From Bacteroidota bacterium (GTDB lineage: Bacteria > Bacteroidota > Bacteroidia > Chitinophagales > Saprospiraceae), in the NCBI GenBank assembly GCA_030147525.1, contig JASBVF010000056.1:339037-403036 (forward strand): a stretch of 64,000 nt of DNA, in the 5' to 3' direction. A program made the position numbers and the translations under genes. The notes below the pieces were generated by a model that saw only the letters and a list, made by a program, of their open reading frames with translations, was not told the DNA's origin and ran no database searches. Shown here piece after piece: positions 23,858 to 32,669 of the stretch (its first letter is position 1; every line of letters begins with the position of its first letter).

Positions 23858-24532
23858 ATGCGTACACAAACAAAAGACACCCAGCTTAGCCTGACTCCTC
23901 AAAAAGCCCTCGAAATTCTGATGGAAGGGAATGAGCGCTTTGTCAGCAACTTACGCTTCAATCGCAATTTACTTCAGCAGGTCAATGAAACCTCGGAAGG
24001 ACAGTTCCCTTTTGCTGTAATTCTCAGCTGTATAGATTCCCGGGTTTCTGCGGAGTTGGTCTTCGACCAGGGTCTTGGCGATATTTTCTCTGTGCGTATC
24101 GCCGGAAATGTTCTGAATGGAGATATTTTAGGTAGTATGGAATTCGCATGTCAGGTAGCAGGTTCAAAGCTTGTCATGGTACTCGGCCACACCAAATGCG
24201 GGGCAGTGAAAGGTGCTTGCAGTCATGTAGAAATGGGCCACCTGACCGGACTACTTGAAAAAATACAACCTTCCGTTGAAAAAGTACAGGGCGAAAAAGG
24301 TGGTGAGATCAGTTACGAAATGCTGGTCGAAGAAGTATCACACGAAAATGTGCTGCTACAAATGGATGAAATTTTACAGCAAAGCTCAGTACTTCGCAAA
24401 CTTTACAAAGAAGGCAAAATCGGAATAGCCGGTGCAATGTACAGCGTAGATTCCGGCGAAGTGACACTCATTAAGGAAATGTTCAACACGCCGGCAGTTG
24501 CGGCTAACAAGTCAAAAATAGAAATATCTTAA
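23858..24532 (+). CDS. Beta-class carbonic anhydrase
   Basis: 224 residues. Zinc ligands are C58 and D60 in SCIDSRVSAE, H111 and C114 in GHTKCGAVKGA, and the family Gly/Asn segment VRIAGNV is present. The cytosolic enzyme interconverts CO2 and bicarbonate. Directly downstream of a SulP transporter, it probably feeds imported bicarbonate to carboxylases or balances pH. A strong terminator 70 bases past the stop closes the unit. Confidence 0.93.
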   Translation: MRTQTKDTQLSLTPQKALEILMEGNERFVSNLRFNRNLLQQVNETSEGQFPFAVILSCIDSRVSAELVFDQGLGDIFSVRIAGNVLNGDILGSMEFACQVAGSKLVMVLGHTKCGAVKGACSHVEMGHLTGLLEKIQPSVEKVQGEKGGEISYEMLVEEVSHENVLLQMDEILQQSSVLRKLYKEGKIGIAGAMYSVDSGEVTLIKEMFNTPAVAANKSKIEIS

Positions 24533-24601
24533 CCAGATAGAGACAGTACTAGTTTTAGTCCAAAATCCTGTTCGTTTTTTTATCATTAAAGTTGGTCTTC
24601 A

Positions 24602-24632
24602 AGCGCTGCCGTTTGGCAGCGCTATTTTTTTA
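24602..24632 (+). terminator. Rho-independent terminator after carbonic anhydrase gene
   Basis: AGCGCTGCC (24602-24610) and GGCAGCGCT (24615-24623) form a perfect 9-bp stem with a GTTT loop, followed by ATTTTTTTA. Confidence 0.9.
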
Positions 24633-24650
24633 TCCCGGGTTTTCCTGTTT

Positions 24651-27600
24651 TTAAAACGCAAAACCTCCTCGTAGTTCGAACCTTGGACCATCATCAGATT
24701 GAAAATAACTGAACGTAACTACCATCAGATCAAAAGGACTCAGCCATAGTCCACCCCCGTAACTGTCGTGCCAGTTATCCGTCTCATCATAATCTGACCA
24801 GACACGGCCATAGTCATAGCCTCCCAATACGCCAAGAGTAAAGGGCAACAAGTAGTTTTTAACCGTTGTCAACTTGATTCTCAAATCATTTTGATGGTAA
24901 AATGCAGTATTTCCAATAAAGCGTTCATTTCGAAAACCCCTCAGGTTATTCCGGGCTCCCAGCGCCGGTGCCTGGTAGAATTCAAAGTCGCCCGTCGCAT
25001 GACGAAAACCTACTTTACTTGCCAAAACAAGCGGATTTCCGCCCAAGACAATCCCAAGACTTCCATCAAAATAGGCAAAACTCCGGTCTGTTTCTTTCAG
25101 GTTCGACTTCCACCCCGCAGTAAGATCAAAGCTTAACCCCTGCGTTGGGTTGACGAGATTATCCGCATTTAAAAAATTGATTTGCAACTCGCCACCACCA
25201 AAATACTGTGTTTCAAAAACAGCTGTCCGGATTTGCTCATTGCTGCGATTTACCAGGCGATCGGGCGTCTCCTCAATTTCGACAGCCTCCGCATGCCCCC
25301 TGAGCGAAAACGAAAAACTATCGCTGATGCGCCGGCGCAAAGACGGATACACACCGTAAAGCTGCTCCCGCACCCGGATAAAATCCGTAGAAATAGCATC
25401 GTCATCGATATAAAAAGGAGAATCATTGCCATACCCAAAAAAGTTGCGGGTGTAAAGCGGGCCCTGCAATTTTGCATCTGCAATTACATCCCACCTACCC
25501 AGAGCCCGGATAAATTCGCCGTTGTAATTAATATCCCAGCCCTGTGTTTCAAAAGCATACTTTCCTAAGATCATATGCCGGGCAGCGTAAGGCGATTTTT
25601 TGAAACCATACCTGGTAAAAATGGCTCCTGCACCGAGGGCCAGTCCATCATCAGGGTTGGCAGCAGCATGCGGAAATAACATCCCATTGTTATGTTCTGT
25701 ATCCCAGGAACGGCGATCATAGGTATTTAAGATCGGATCATTCGAGGTTTTATTAGCAGCTTCGGAGCCCAAATTCAGATGGTTATCGCCTTTGGTGTCG
25801 TATACTTTAGTCTTTTTTCCCAGGCCGCCAACCGTTGATTCATCAGTAAAAAAATCGTCATCCAGCCCACCGATGCACCGGATAAGGATACCCTTATTTA
25901 CATTTCCGGTGATGTGAAACCGATCCTCCTGATCAAGACCGTACAGGCGAACTTCCTTTGTTTCACTGGTCAAAAAAGTCCTTTCATAAAACACCTCCTT
26001 TTTATCGCCTTTCTTATTGGACGCATAAATTCTCACCCTTGTGTGCTCATCGTCCAGACGCTCCACTTCAAAATAATCCTGATCATTGGTACCTACCACA
26101 TCTACTTTTTTTGAAACAAGCAAATAAAATTCACGGGCAATTTCAAGCATATTTTCCCGTCGTCCTTTGATCCTTTCAGCAATCCAAGTGCCGTCGAGTG
26201 CCTGAATTTCAACTGGAAAGTCAGTCATCGCACTATCGATCACTGCGTCAGTGAGATTATCCATGATGTGCCTGGCTTCCCGCTCCCACACCGTCCAGTC
26301 AGGTTCGCTGAGGAAAGTCGGATCAAAATATTTTGAATGATAATTCACCCATTTGATATTCGGTATTTCATTTCCGTAAACTTTCAACTGCTTGAGAAAA
26401 GGAACGGTGTGACTAAGAACCCTGGGCAGGAAACCATCATATTTTATGAACGGTTGATCCCGGTCACGGGGAATGGGCCGGTAGGTCGTCACCCCTGTTT
26501 TTTCATCTTTAAAACTGGCCCATCGCCAGTTATCGTCATGGCGGTCAAAGTCTCCCAACAGGTTGTCGAAAAGACGGCTTCGCACCGTGAAGACGCCGTC
26601 GATGCGATGGTCAGATTTTTTTTCCTTTTTTTCGATCACATCTGGGGTGGAAAGGAGTTTTTTTGAAAACCCAAAGCTGTAAAGCCCACGCCAGTCGCCA
26701 TCAGCCCTCTCCTCCACGAGATACAGGCCTCCGCCGTAAAGGTCATTGTAATCGCCAAGCTGGGGTTGTTTGGGGATGTAGTAAAGCTTCGGGTTGGTGT
26801 GATAAATCCCAATGGCATCAGACATTTTGGGCATCACGAAGGCAGCATACGGGTTGGCGGAAGTGAACTGATCGGCAAAAACATCCTTCGCAAACGTTTC
26901 GCTATAAGGGTACGGGACAATCCTTGATTCATCCTTCAGCATGGAACGCAACACCCATTGATTACCTTCCGGATCTTCCACCCGCAGTGAATTGGTTTGC
27001 GACCCACCTCCCCGTTTCAACGGGATGACCCCACCCTTCCAGGTTGAAAGGTCAAGTGCAGGAGCCTTAACGGCTGTTTTGTAAGTCTTGCGATAGTGGT
27101 CCCCCCAGAAAAAACGATGAACGGGGCTATCTTTCACATCAGGGTTCAATGCTACTGAGACCGAATCTTTCCAATCTCGGTACTCAGGAAATTCTGTTGG
27201 AATATCCGTTTCAAAGGTGGGAAGCTTGCCTTTGATTTGCCTTGAAAAAACCATTTTACCATCCTCCCCATCCGGATTGGCAACCCACATTTCAAGAAAA
27301 ACCTCGCCTTCCGGATAAAATTTTAAAATAGAAAAGCCATTCTCCTTGCCATATCCAAACTGCATACCCCTACCCTTCCCGACGGCGTTATGCTTCGATC
27401 CTGCACCACTGACGATGAACTGTTGTCCATCCACATCAAAATATTGCAACGTGTGTTCATGACCACTCACAAAGATGAAATTCCCGTTTTTCTTGGCCGA
27501 GGACTCCATGATTCGTTTCAATTCATTGGCCTGTGGATGTGAATTATCTTCTCTTGATCCTGCGGTGGCCCTGACAAATTGAAAAGCAGAACCGATGATT

Positions 27601-28379
27601 GGCAACGGGATATATAATTTTTTAGAAAAATCAGTCAGTGGAAAAATGTGCTGCCGCAAAGAGAACCTTCCGCCATGCGGACCATTGGTGTAAGGCGGAT
27701 GATGCATGGCCACTACGATGTTTTTACGACGATTTTTCTTCATTTCATCCTGCACATAAAACGCAAATGACTCCCGGCTCTTGATGTCGCAGCCTTCGTT
27801 CAATTCCCGTTCTTTTTGCCAGTTCATGAGAAACCACTCCGAATCAACAAACATAGCAACGACAGTTTTGCTGAGATCTTCCACTTCCGGACCGGCACAT
27901 CCGTCATCAGGTACCCAGACGTCACCCCGGTCCAGGTATTTCTCTACAAATTTTTCGACCCGCTCGACACCCTTTCTGGGTTTGTCCTGGTACCAATCGT
28001 GATTGCCGGGGATGATATAAGGCTGGCCTTTGAATTTTTTCAAAATATCCAGCTGCATGGTGATCCGGTGCTCGGCCAGTTCCCGTTCCGGGTCATTACG
28101 AGGGGGTAAACCGCCAGGATAAATGTTGTCACCAAGAATTATGCAAGAGCTGTTCGCAGGCGCCTGTTCCAGTTGTTTACCTAAAAACTTAACAGCAGGA
28201 GGCACTTCTCCGAGTGATGCATATCCCGCATCGCCCATCAGAAACATGATGTGCTCCGGCTCTCCCAGGCTGGCCGGAACAGCCTGGAACTGCTCACCCT
28301 CGATGTGCATTTTGTAATTGGCACAGGAACAAAGAAAAAACAACGTGGAAAGAAAAGGTAATAAAACTGATCGTTTCAT
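24651..28379 (-). CDS. Lipoprotein fusion: metallophosphoesterase, kinase-like region, C-terminal beta-barrel
   Basis: 1242 residues. A lipoprotein signal ends at FFLCSC. Residues about 40-375 are a calcineurin-type phosphoesterase with all metal motifs: MGDAGY, LGDNIYPGG, PGNHDWY, MHHPPY and SGHEHTLQYF. Residues about 440-760 contain LLGDFDRHDDNWRW and PIPRDRDQPFIKYDG, which look like the catalytic loop and metal-binding Asp of HipA/CotH/PI-kinase-type folds. Residues about 900-1242 are amphipathic strands with a terminal Phe, typical of an outer membrane barrel (surface antigen/BamA-like). Family members of this length occur in Bacteroidota and are usually called metallophosphoesterase. A phosphatase and a kinase-like module tied to an outer membrane barrel would work at the cell surface or in the periplasm; substrates are unknown. 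Confidence 0.72.
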   Translation of the reverse strand: MKRSVLLPFLSTLFFLCSCANYKMHIEGEQFQAVPASLGEPEHIMFLMGDAGYASLGEVPPAVKFLGKQLEQAPANSSCIILGDNIYPGGLPPRNDPERELAEHRITMQLDILKKFKGQPYIIPGNHDWYQDKPRKGVERVEKFVEKYLDRGDVWVPDDGCAGPEVEDLSKTVVAMFVDSEWFLMNWQKERELNEGCDIKSRESFAFYVQDEMKKNRRKNIVVAMHHPPYTNGPHGGRFSLRQHIFPLTDFSKKLYIPLPIIGSAFQFVRATAGSREDNSHPQANELKRIMESSAKKNGNFIFVSGHEHTLQYFDVDGQQFIVSGAGSKHNAVGKGRGMQFGYGKENGFSILKFYPEGEVFLEMWVANPDGEDGKMVFSRQIKGKLPTFETDIPTEFPEYRDWKDSVSVALNPDVKDSPVHRFFWGDHYRKTYKTAVKAPALDLSTWKGGVIPLKRGGGSQTNSLRVEDPEGNQWVLRSMLKDESRIVPYPYSETFAKDVFADQFTSANPYAAFVMPKMSDAIGIYHTNPKLYYIPKQPQLGDYNDLYGGGLYLVEERADGDWRGLYSFGFSKKLLSTPDVIEKKEKKSDHRIDGVFTVRSRLFDNLLGDFDRHDDNWRWASFKDEKTGVTTYRPIPRDRDQPFIKYDGFLPRVLSHTVPFLKQLKVYGNEIPNIKWVNYHSKYFDPTFLSEPDWTVWEREARHIMDNLTDAVIDSAMTDFPVEIQALDGTWIAERIKGRRENMLEIAREFYLLVSKKVDVVGTNDQDYFEVERLDDEHTRVRIYASNKKGDKKEVFYERTFLTSETKEVRLYGLDQEDRFHITGNVNKGILIRCIGGLDDDFFTDESTVGGLGKKTKVYDTKGDNHLNLGSEAANKTSNDPILNTYDRRSWDTEHNNGMLFPHAAANPDDGLALGAGAIFTRYGFKKSPYAARHMILGKYAFETQGWDINYNGEFIRALGRWDVIADAKLQGPLYTRNFFGYGNDSPFYIDDDAISTDFIRVREQLYGVYPSLRRRISDSFSFSLRGHAEAVEIEETPDRLVNRSNEQIRTAVFETQYFGGGELQINFLNADNLVNPTQGLSFDLTAGWKSNLKETDRSFAYFDGSLGIVLGGNPLVLASKVGFRHATGDFEFYQAPALGARNNLRGFRNERFIGNTAFYHQNDLRIKLTTVKNYLLPFTLGVLGGYDYGRVWSDYDETDNWHDSYGGGLWLSPFDLMVVTFSYFQSDDGPRFELRGGFAF

Positions 28380-28723
28380 AAATGTTGATTGCTTGTCAAA
28401 TGATTAGGACGCAATTGTGCTTCCTTAAAAAATTCAGGTCATGTAACAGGCTTGAAATTAGGTAAGTTTAATCAGAATCAGCAAATGGAAATGAAATATG
28501 GTTCCCATCCTGAAAAATAACACCGAAATAGCAAACGCCAGGACCAAGTACAACGTCTATTGTAAATCCTTAAGACAGAGCTGTTAAACACAACCAGGTG
28601 GCAGAAAAAGTCATTTTTAAAAGAAACTGACGATAAAACTGGAGTTTTTTTTATCAAACTTCACAAAAAGGGCAATCTGGCACGATTTTACGTTTAGAAA
28701 GTTTGACAAAAAACAAAAGAACT
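28380..28723. other. Intergenic region without a clear gene
   Basis: 344 AT-rich bases between the divergent phosphoesterase fusion gene and the small membrane protein gene. It should hold both promoters. No full TAnnTTTG box, hairpin or ORF of conviction was found. Confidence 0.4.
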
Positions 28724-28936
28724 ATGGAACAAACGGTCAAACACAACACTTCTACGGAACTTTCTCCCGAATTTTTAGAATGGCTTGATGGAGAAAAACA
28801 AGATTCACTCCGTCATCAGCTTCGAATTTTCAAAGCAACCCTCCTGATGCTTTTCGGCACAGCTTTATTTCTGTTAAAGTTACAACCCAATTGGTTATTC
28901 GATATACTCGGTGTCGCCGAATTACTTCCTAAATAG
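28724..28936 (+). CDS. Small single-helix membrane protein
   Basis: 70 residues from ATG 28724; the frame opens seven codons earlier, with a less likely start. The first 40 residues are polar (ELSPEFLEWLDGEKQDSLRHQL), then a membrane helix RIFKATLLMLFGTALFLLKL, then a short tail. No family is recognised. A hairpin follows 90 bases after the stop. The coding pattern and its terminator support a real gene, but no function can be proposed. Confidence 0.5.
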   Translation: MEQTVKHNTSTELSPEFLEWLDGEKQDSLRHQLRIFKATLLMLFGTALFLLKLQPNWLFDILGVAELLPK

Positions 28937-29023
28937 ATATTACACTTTTCGATTAAATAACGGTTCTCTTTCTTGCGGTGAGAACTTTGTCATTGGTAAC
29001 AAATTTTTTAACAAATTGCACTT

Positions 29024-29060
29024 AAACTGCCGGCAGCCTGATTCAAGGCGCCGGCAGTTT
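29024..29060. terminator. Bidirectional hairpin between convergent genes
   Basis: AAACTGCCGGC (29024-29034) and GCCGGCAGTTT (29050-29060) form a perfect 11-bp stem around a 15-base loop, between the small membrane protein gene and the convergent ClC gene. Short T runs flank both sides. Confidence 0.7.
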
Positions 29061-29064
29061 GCTT

Positions 29065-30885
29065 TCAGGCTTCATCACTTTCAATTTGCAGCAACTCCCG
29101 GTATTTGCCGAAAACCGACGATTTTGAGACAAACCCATCATATCTTCCATTTTTTAAAACCGGAAGGTTCCAGACCTGATACCGTTCGAACTTTTCCATC
29201 ACGGACTCCATAGGCTCGCCGGAAGTAAGCGTTGTAGGAGGCGGGTACATAATTTCCTTTACCAGGGTAGTTTCGTAAATCTCGGGTTTAAACATCAACT
29301 CTCTCACGTCGTCAAGCAGTAAAATACCCTGCAAAACACCGTCATCATTGAGAACAGGGAAAACATTCCGGCGAGAACTGGAGATTACCTTCACCAGGTC
29401 GCCCAATGTTCCGGTCGATTTCACCGTCGAAAAATTCCGTTCGACCAAGTCTTCCAATTCCATTCTTTTCAAGATATGCCGGTCTTTTTGATGAGATGGT
29501 ACCCAGAGGCCTTTTTGATACAACTCTTTGGTAAAAATGGACTGCGGTTCAAAATAATACGTAACAAAATAAGCCAGCGCAGACACGATCATCAGCGGGA
29601 CAAACAGGGCATAGCCGCCGGTAATTTCAGCGATGAGGAAGATACCGGTTAGAGGCGACTTGATAAGCCCGCTCAGGATACCTGCCATTCCAACAGCAAT
29701 AAAATCTGCCACCTGCAAATGGGTCACACCTGACATATTCATTGAAATGGCAAAAATGAACCCCAGAATTGCTCCCGAAAACATGGCCGGAGCGAAAACC
29801 CCTCCGTTGCCTCCCATGGCCAAGGTAGCTGCCGAAGCAATGGCTTTTGTTAAAATGACGGCTACTGCAAAAATGACCACCACCCAAATATCACCGGAAT
29901 ACTGGTAGATCAGACTATGCTCTGTAATGGCACTATACTCTGATTTAAGGAGTTGATTTACAGTAATATAACCTTCACCAAAAAGAGGAGGCATCAAAAA
30001 AATAAGCCCGCCGAGAGCTAACCCGCCAAAGATTAATTTTTGCTGCTGGTTTTTCTTTTTCTGAAAATAATTTTGAAAAAACAACGTCATCCGAAGCATG
30101 TAAGTCGAAAGCAGACCACAGCACAAACCCAGCAAAGCATAATAAGGAATACTCCCCACCTGCCAGTCGGTAGTTGGCAGATAAAAAAGTTGCTCGTAAT
30201 AGAAAAAGCGAGCTACCACTGCCCCTGTCGCCGAAGCAATCAACAGCGGTATGAAGGAGGACAGCGCAATGTCGGTCAGCAACACCTCAAACGCAAAGAT
30301 CACAGCTGCCACCGGGCTGTTGAAAATTGCTGCCATGCCGGCAGCCGCTCCACAAGTCAAAAATAATGTCTGCCGCCTGCGCCCAACTCTAAGCTGACGG
30401 GCAAGATTTGAACCAATGGCCGAGCCGGTTCGGACAATCGGCGCCTCGAGCCCTACCGATCCCCCCAACCCTACCGTCAGAGCACTTGTGATAATGTGCG
30501 AATACGTTTCATGCTTAGGTAGATTAACCTGCTTTTTCGAGATGGCATAAATAAGTCCGGGAAAACCAATGTTGAGTTTCTTGCGAAGGATGTAACGGAT
30601 GTAAAAAACAGTCAGTAAAATGCCGATGATAGGAAAAAAAACAAAGCCAAAATTGCCTTGCGTGGGATCGTTTCCATGCATCCAGTCCCTAACCCTGGCA
30701 ACGGACCCTTTCATGATCACGGCAGAAAGGCCAGCCACTATGCCAATGATGATAGCCACCAATACCTGGTAACTACGCTCAGAAATATGGCTGGACAACC
30801 ATTGAATAGCCCGGTCTAAAACGATTTGGAAATATCGCCATGAAACACTGAGCCAGTGGAGGAGTTTGACTAAAAATTGTTGCAT
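29065..30885 (-). CDS. ClC-family chloride channel/exchanger with CBS pair
   Basis: 606 residues from ATG 30883-30885; a GTG one codon upstream is also possible. The membrane domain (about 40-440) has the ClC motif GLEAPIV, where the gating glutamate is kept at position 147 (148 if the GTG is used), equivalent to E148 of E. coli ClC. It also has GGNGGVFAPAMFSGAILG, the GxFxP motif. The first motif GSGIP is replaced by GFPGL. Two C-terminal CBS domains (about 465-600) would bind nucleotides and regulate the transporter. The protein moves chloride or related anions, possibly in exchange for protons. It diverges from the small-gene cluster at 31364. Confidence 0.9.
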   Translation of the reverse strand: MQQFLVKLLHWLSVSWRYFQIVLDRAIQWLSSHISERSYQVLVAIIIGIVAGLSAVIMKGSVARVRDWMHGNDPTQGNFGFVFFPIIGILLTVFYIRYILRKKLNIGFPGLIYAISKKQVNLPKHETYSHIITSALTVGLGGSVGLEAPIVRTGSAIGSNLARQLRVGRRRQTLFLTCGAAAGMAAIFNSPVAAVIFAFEVLLTDIALSSFIPLLIASATGAVVARFFYYEQLFYLPTTDWQVGSIPYYALLGLCCGLLSTYMLRMTLFFQNYFQKKKNQQQKLIFGGLALGGLIFLMPPLFGEGYITVNQLLKSEYSAITEHSLIYQYSGDIWVVVIFAVAVILTKAIASAATLAMGGNGGVFAPAMFSGAILGFIFAISMNMSGVTHLQVADFIAVGMAGILSGLIKSPLTGIFLIAEITGGYALFVPLMIVSALAYFVTYYFEPQSIFTKELYQKGLWVPSHQKDRHILKRMELEDLVERNFSTVKSTGTLGDLVKVISSSRRNVFPVLNDDGVLQGILLLDDVRELMFKPEIYETTLVKEIMYPPPTTLTSGEPMESVMEKFERYQVWNLPVLKNGRYDGFVSKSSVFGKYRELLQIESDEA

Positions 30886-30919
30886 CACTTCCCAATAAGA
30901 TTCATCTGCGAGAAGAGAA

Positions 30920-30927
30920 CAAAGATA
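30920..30927 (-). promoter_or_regulatory. Candidate -7 promoter box, ClC gene
   Basis: Reads TATCTTTG on the minus strand, a full match to TAnnTTTG, about 35 bases before the ClC start. Confidence 0.45.
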
Positions 30928-30995
30928 GTTTTTTGGTAATCTTATTCTGGCACTCCCGAAGTTTGGCTAAACACTTTAAAAAAAAAGGTTTTATG

Positions 30996-31003
30996 TATTT
31001 TTG
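30996..31003 (+). promoter_or_regulatory. Candidate -7 promoter box, small-gene/cold-shock cluster
   Basis: TATTTTTG matches TAnnTTTG. If used, it would give an unusually long leader of about 350 bases before the ATG at 31364. The 30886-31363 interval holds no other gene that I can support; it is very AT-rich with several A and T runs. Confidence 0.4.
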
Positions 31004-31363
31004 CACAAAAAATCGCCATTTTGAAGCAAAAACAATCATTTTTCCAGAAAAAGATGAAAAAAATACCTTTTTTTCAAAAAAAATGTTTATTTTAGCAACA
31101 TGCAGTTAATTAAGTATAATTACGACATTCGTAGTGACGTGCACTATTCATGCCTTTTAGTGCATAATTCTCCACCAACATTCCAATAAGTCAGCTTAAC
31201 AAACAGGTTCTTTTTCAATAAAAGTTTCGGTTGCGAATAACTGAAAATCTGAAATTGAAAATTAAAGCTGCATACTTCATTGACTGCCTTTTCCATATTT
31301 TCAAAACCGGCAGCAAAACCATCTTTCGAAAATCCTTATTTTTTAATTAAAACATTTTTAAGC

Positions 31364-31573
31364 ATGAGAAGAAGAAATTCTTTTGAGTACGGCGAAGGGA
31401 AGTATTACTTTACAATTAAATCATACCCGAACAACATCACCATACACAGAAAAGATAAAATCAAAGCTATTTCCGCATTTAAAAATTACAAAGCAGCCGG
31501 CAAGGACATTGAGTGGCTCGGAAAGTGGAATGGTAAAAACTTCGTTGAAAGTACTCAGCCTCAAGTAAACTAG
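31364..31573 (+). CDS. Small basic protein of unknown function
   Basis: 69 residues from ATG 31364; the frame is open 28 codons further up but that part is not protein-like. Sequence includes YYFTIKSYPNNITIHRKDKIKAISAFKNYKAAGKDIEWLGKWNGKNF, probably strand-strand-helix followed by a WLGKW-GK strand. I do not recognise a family. It leads a run of short plus-strand genes that ends with ribosomal protein bS21 and a cold-shock protein, which suggests a role in translation or cold response. Confidence 0.6.
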   Translation: MRRRNSFEYGEGKYYFTIKSYPNNITIHRKDKIKAISAFKNYKAAGKDIEWLGKWNGKNFVESTQPQVN

Positions 31574-31623
31574 GCAGGCAGTCTGTCACGTAATCATTTG
31601 TCCATCATAAAACAGAATAAGTC

Positions 31624-31806
31624 ATGTTAGAAAATAGAAGTATTAAAGTTAAGATCGTCAAAGAAAACGCAAGGACTGTAGTCCTTAAGTTTGTCACCCT
31701 AAACCGCACTATGCCTGTCCCGAAATCAGAATTCGAAAAGCGGGTTGAAAGCGGACTTTACGACGTGATTAACCAGGAAGAACTCTCGGTTGCCGAGAAA
31801 GACTAA
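31624..31806 (+). CDS. Small protein of unknown function
   Basis: 60 residues: NRSIKVKIVKENARTVVLKFVTLNRTMPVPKSEFEKRVESGLYDVI. It looks like a small all-beta unit (three strands) with a helical tail, similar in style to small RNA- or ribosome-associated proteins, but no family is recognised. It lies 50 bases after the previous small gene and 126 bases before rpsU. Confidence 0.55.
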   Translation: MLENRSIKVKIVKENARTVVLKFVTLNRTMPVPKSEFEKRVESGLYDVINQEELSVAEKD

Positions 31807-31932
31807 GTCAGTAAAACCGGGCACTTCAAAGCAACCCATATAACGCTGGAACTATCGCTCAAGTAAACTAAAAACCAAAGGCTCTTCCATAAGGAAGGCA
31901 TCTAATTAATTTCTTAACACTTAAATTGAAAT

Positions 31933-32124
31933 ATGCTAATAGTTAATGTAAAAAAAGGTGAAAGTATCGACAGGGCTTTAAGACGTTACAAAAGAAAACA
32001 CAGACAAACCAAGCTCCGCCAGGAACTCATGCGCCGCAGAACTTTTACCAAACCTTCAGAAGTAAGAAGAAATGAACTCCTGGATGCTGAATACCGGGAA
32101 AAAATAACAGCGGATCTCTTCTAA
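31933..32124 (+). CDS. rpsU: Ribosomal protein bS21
   Basis: 63 residues, full length for bS21. The start MLIVNVKKGESIDRALRRYKRK and the basic helix QTKLRQELMRRRTFTKPSEVRRN are diagnostic. bS21 binds the 30S platform near the anti-Shine-Dalgarno. In Bacteroidota it helps hold the 16S 3' end so that Shine-Dalgarno recognition is weak, which fits the lack of clear Shine-Dalgarno sequences in this window. It lies between a small unknown gene and a cold-shock protein gene on the same strand. Confidence 0.95.
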   Translation: MLIVNVKKGESIDRALRRYKRKHRQTKLRQELMRRRTFTKPSEVRRNELLDAEYREKITADLF

Positions 32125-32340
32125 AACTAATTTCTTCAGGTCACTTCTGTGGTCTTACATTACGAGCAGCCGGCATTCGAGCACGTAGAAATCTGTATCC
32201 TTACTTAACCATCAGATTATTCCCGCTCGTGAGCCAAGTTTCTTTTAGTGAAATCCGGCTTTCGCAAGAAAGAATTACGTCGTCCCGAATTCGAAGGCAG
32301 GAAGCCGCCGCTTATCCAAAGCTCAAAATATCAATCAGTT

Positions 32341-32598
32341 ATGAACTTAATCCAATTCGTAAAATCTCTTTTTGGAAAAAGCAATTCCGAGGAGTCAAAA
32401 ACAGGTTTTGTTAAATTTTTCAACCGGTCAAGAGGATACGGTTTCATCCAAAGCAAGGAGTTTGACAATCGCATTTTCGTACATATTTCCGAACTGAAAG
32501 ACCGGGTTCGCACCGGAGATAGAGTAAAATTCGAAATAGAGGCAGACCCCAAAGGCCCCCGGGCTAAAAATGTGGAATTGGTAACTGATGCCGGATAA
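32341..32598 (+). CDS. Cold-shock domain protein
   Basis: 85 residues from ATG 32341. A GTG at 32248 would add 31 codons and cannot be fully excluded. The OB-fold cold-shock domain covers about 21-85: TGFVKFFNRSRGYGFI (RNP1), RIFVHISEL (RNP2), TGDRVKFEIEADPKGPRAKNVEL. A 20-residue N-terminal extension (MNLIQFVKSLFGKSNSEES) precedes it. The protein binds single-stranded RNA and helps translation and RNA unfolding. It closes the short-gene run with rpsU. Confidence 0.9.
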   Translation: MNLIQFVKSLFGKSNSEESKTGFVKFFNRSRGYGFIQSKEFDNRIFVHISELKDRVRTGDRVKFEIEADPKGPRAKNVELVTDAG

Positions 32599-32646
32599 TT
32601 TTGGCAAATGACCCAATAAAATTTCTTCAAGCCGTTTCGCTTGTTT

Positions 32647-32654
32647 TATTTTTG
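32647..32654 (+). promoter_or_regulatory. Candidate -7 promoter box, phoD gene
   Basis: TATTTTTG matches TAnnTTTG, 16 bases before the ATG at 32670, giving a very short leader. Confidence 0.3.
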
Positions 32655-32669
32655 GCAAAAAATCAAACG

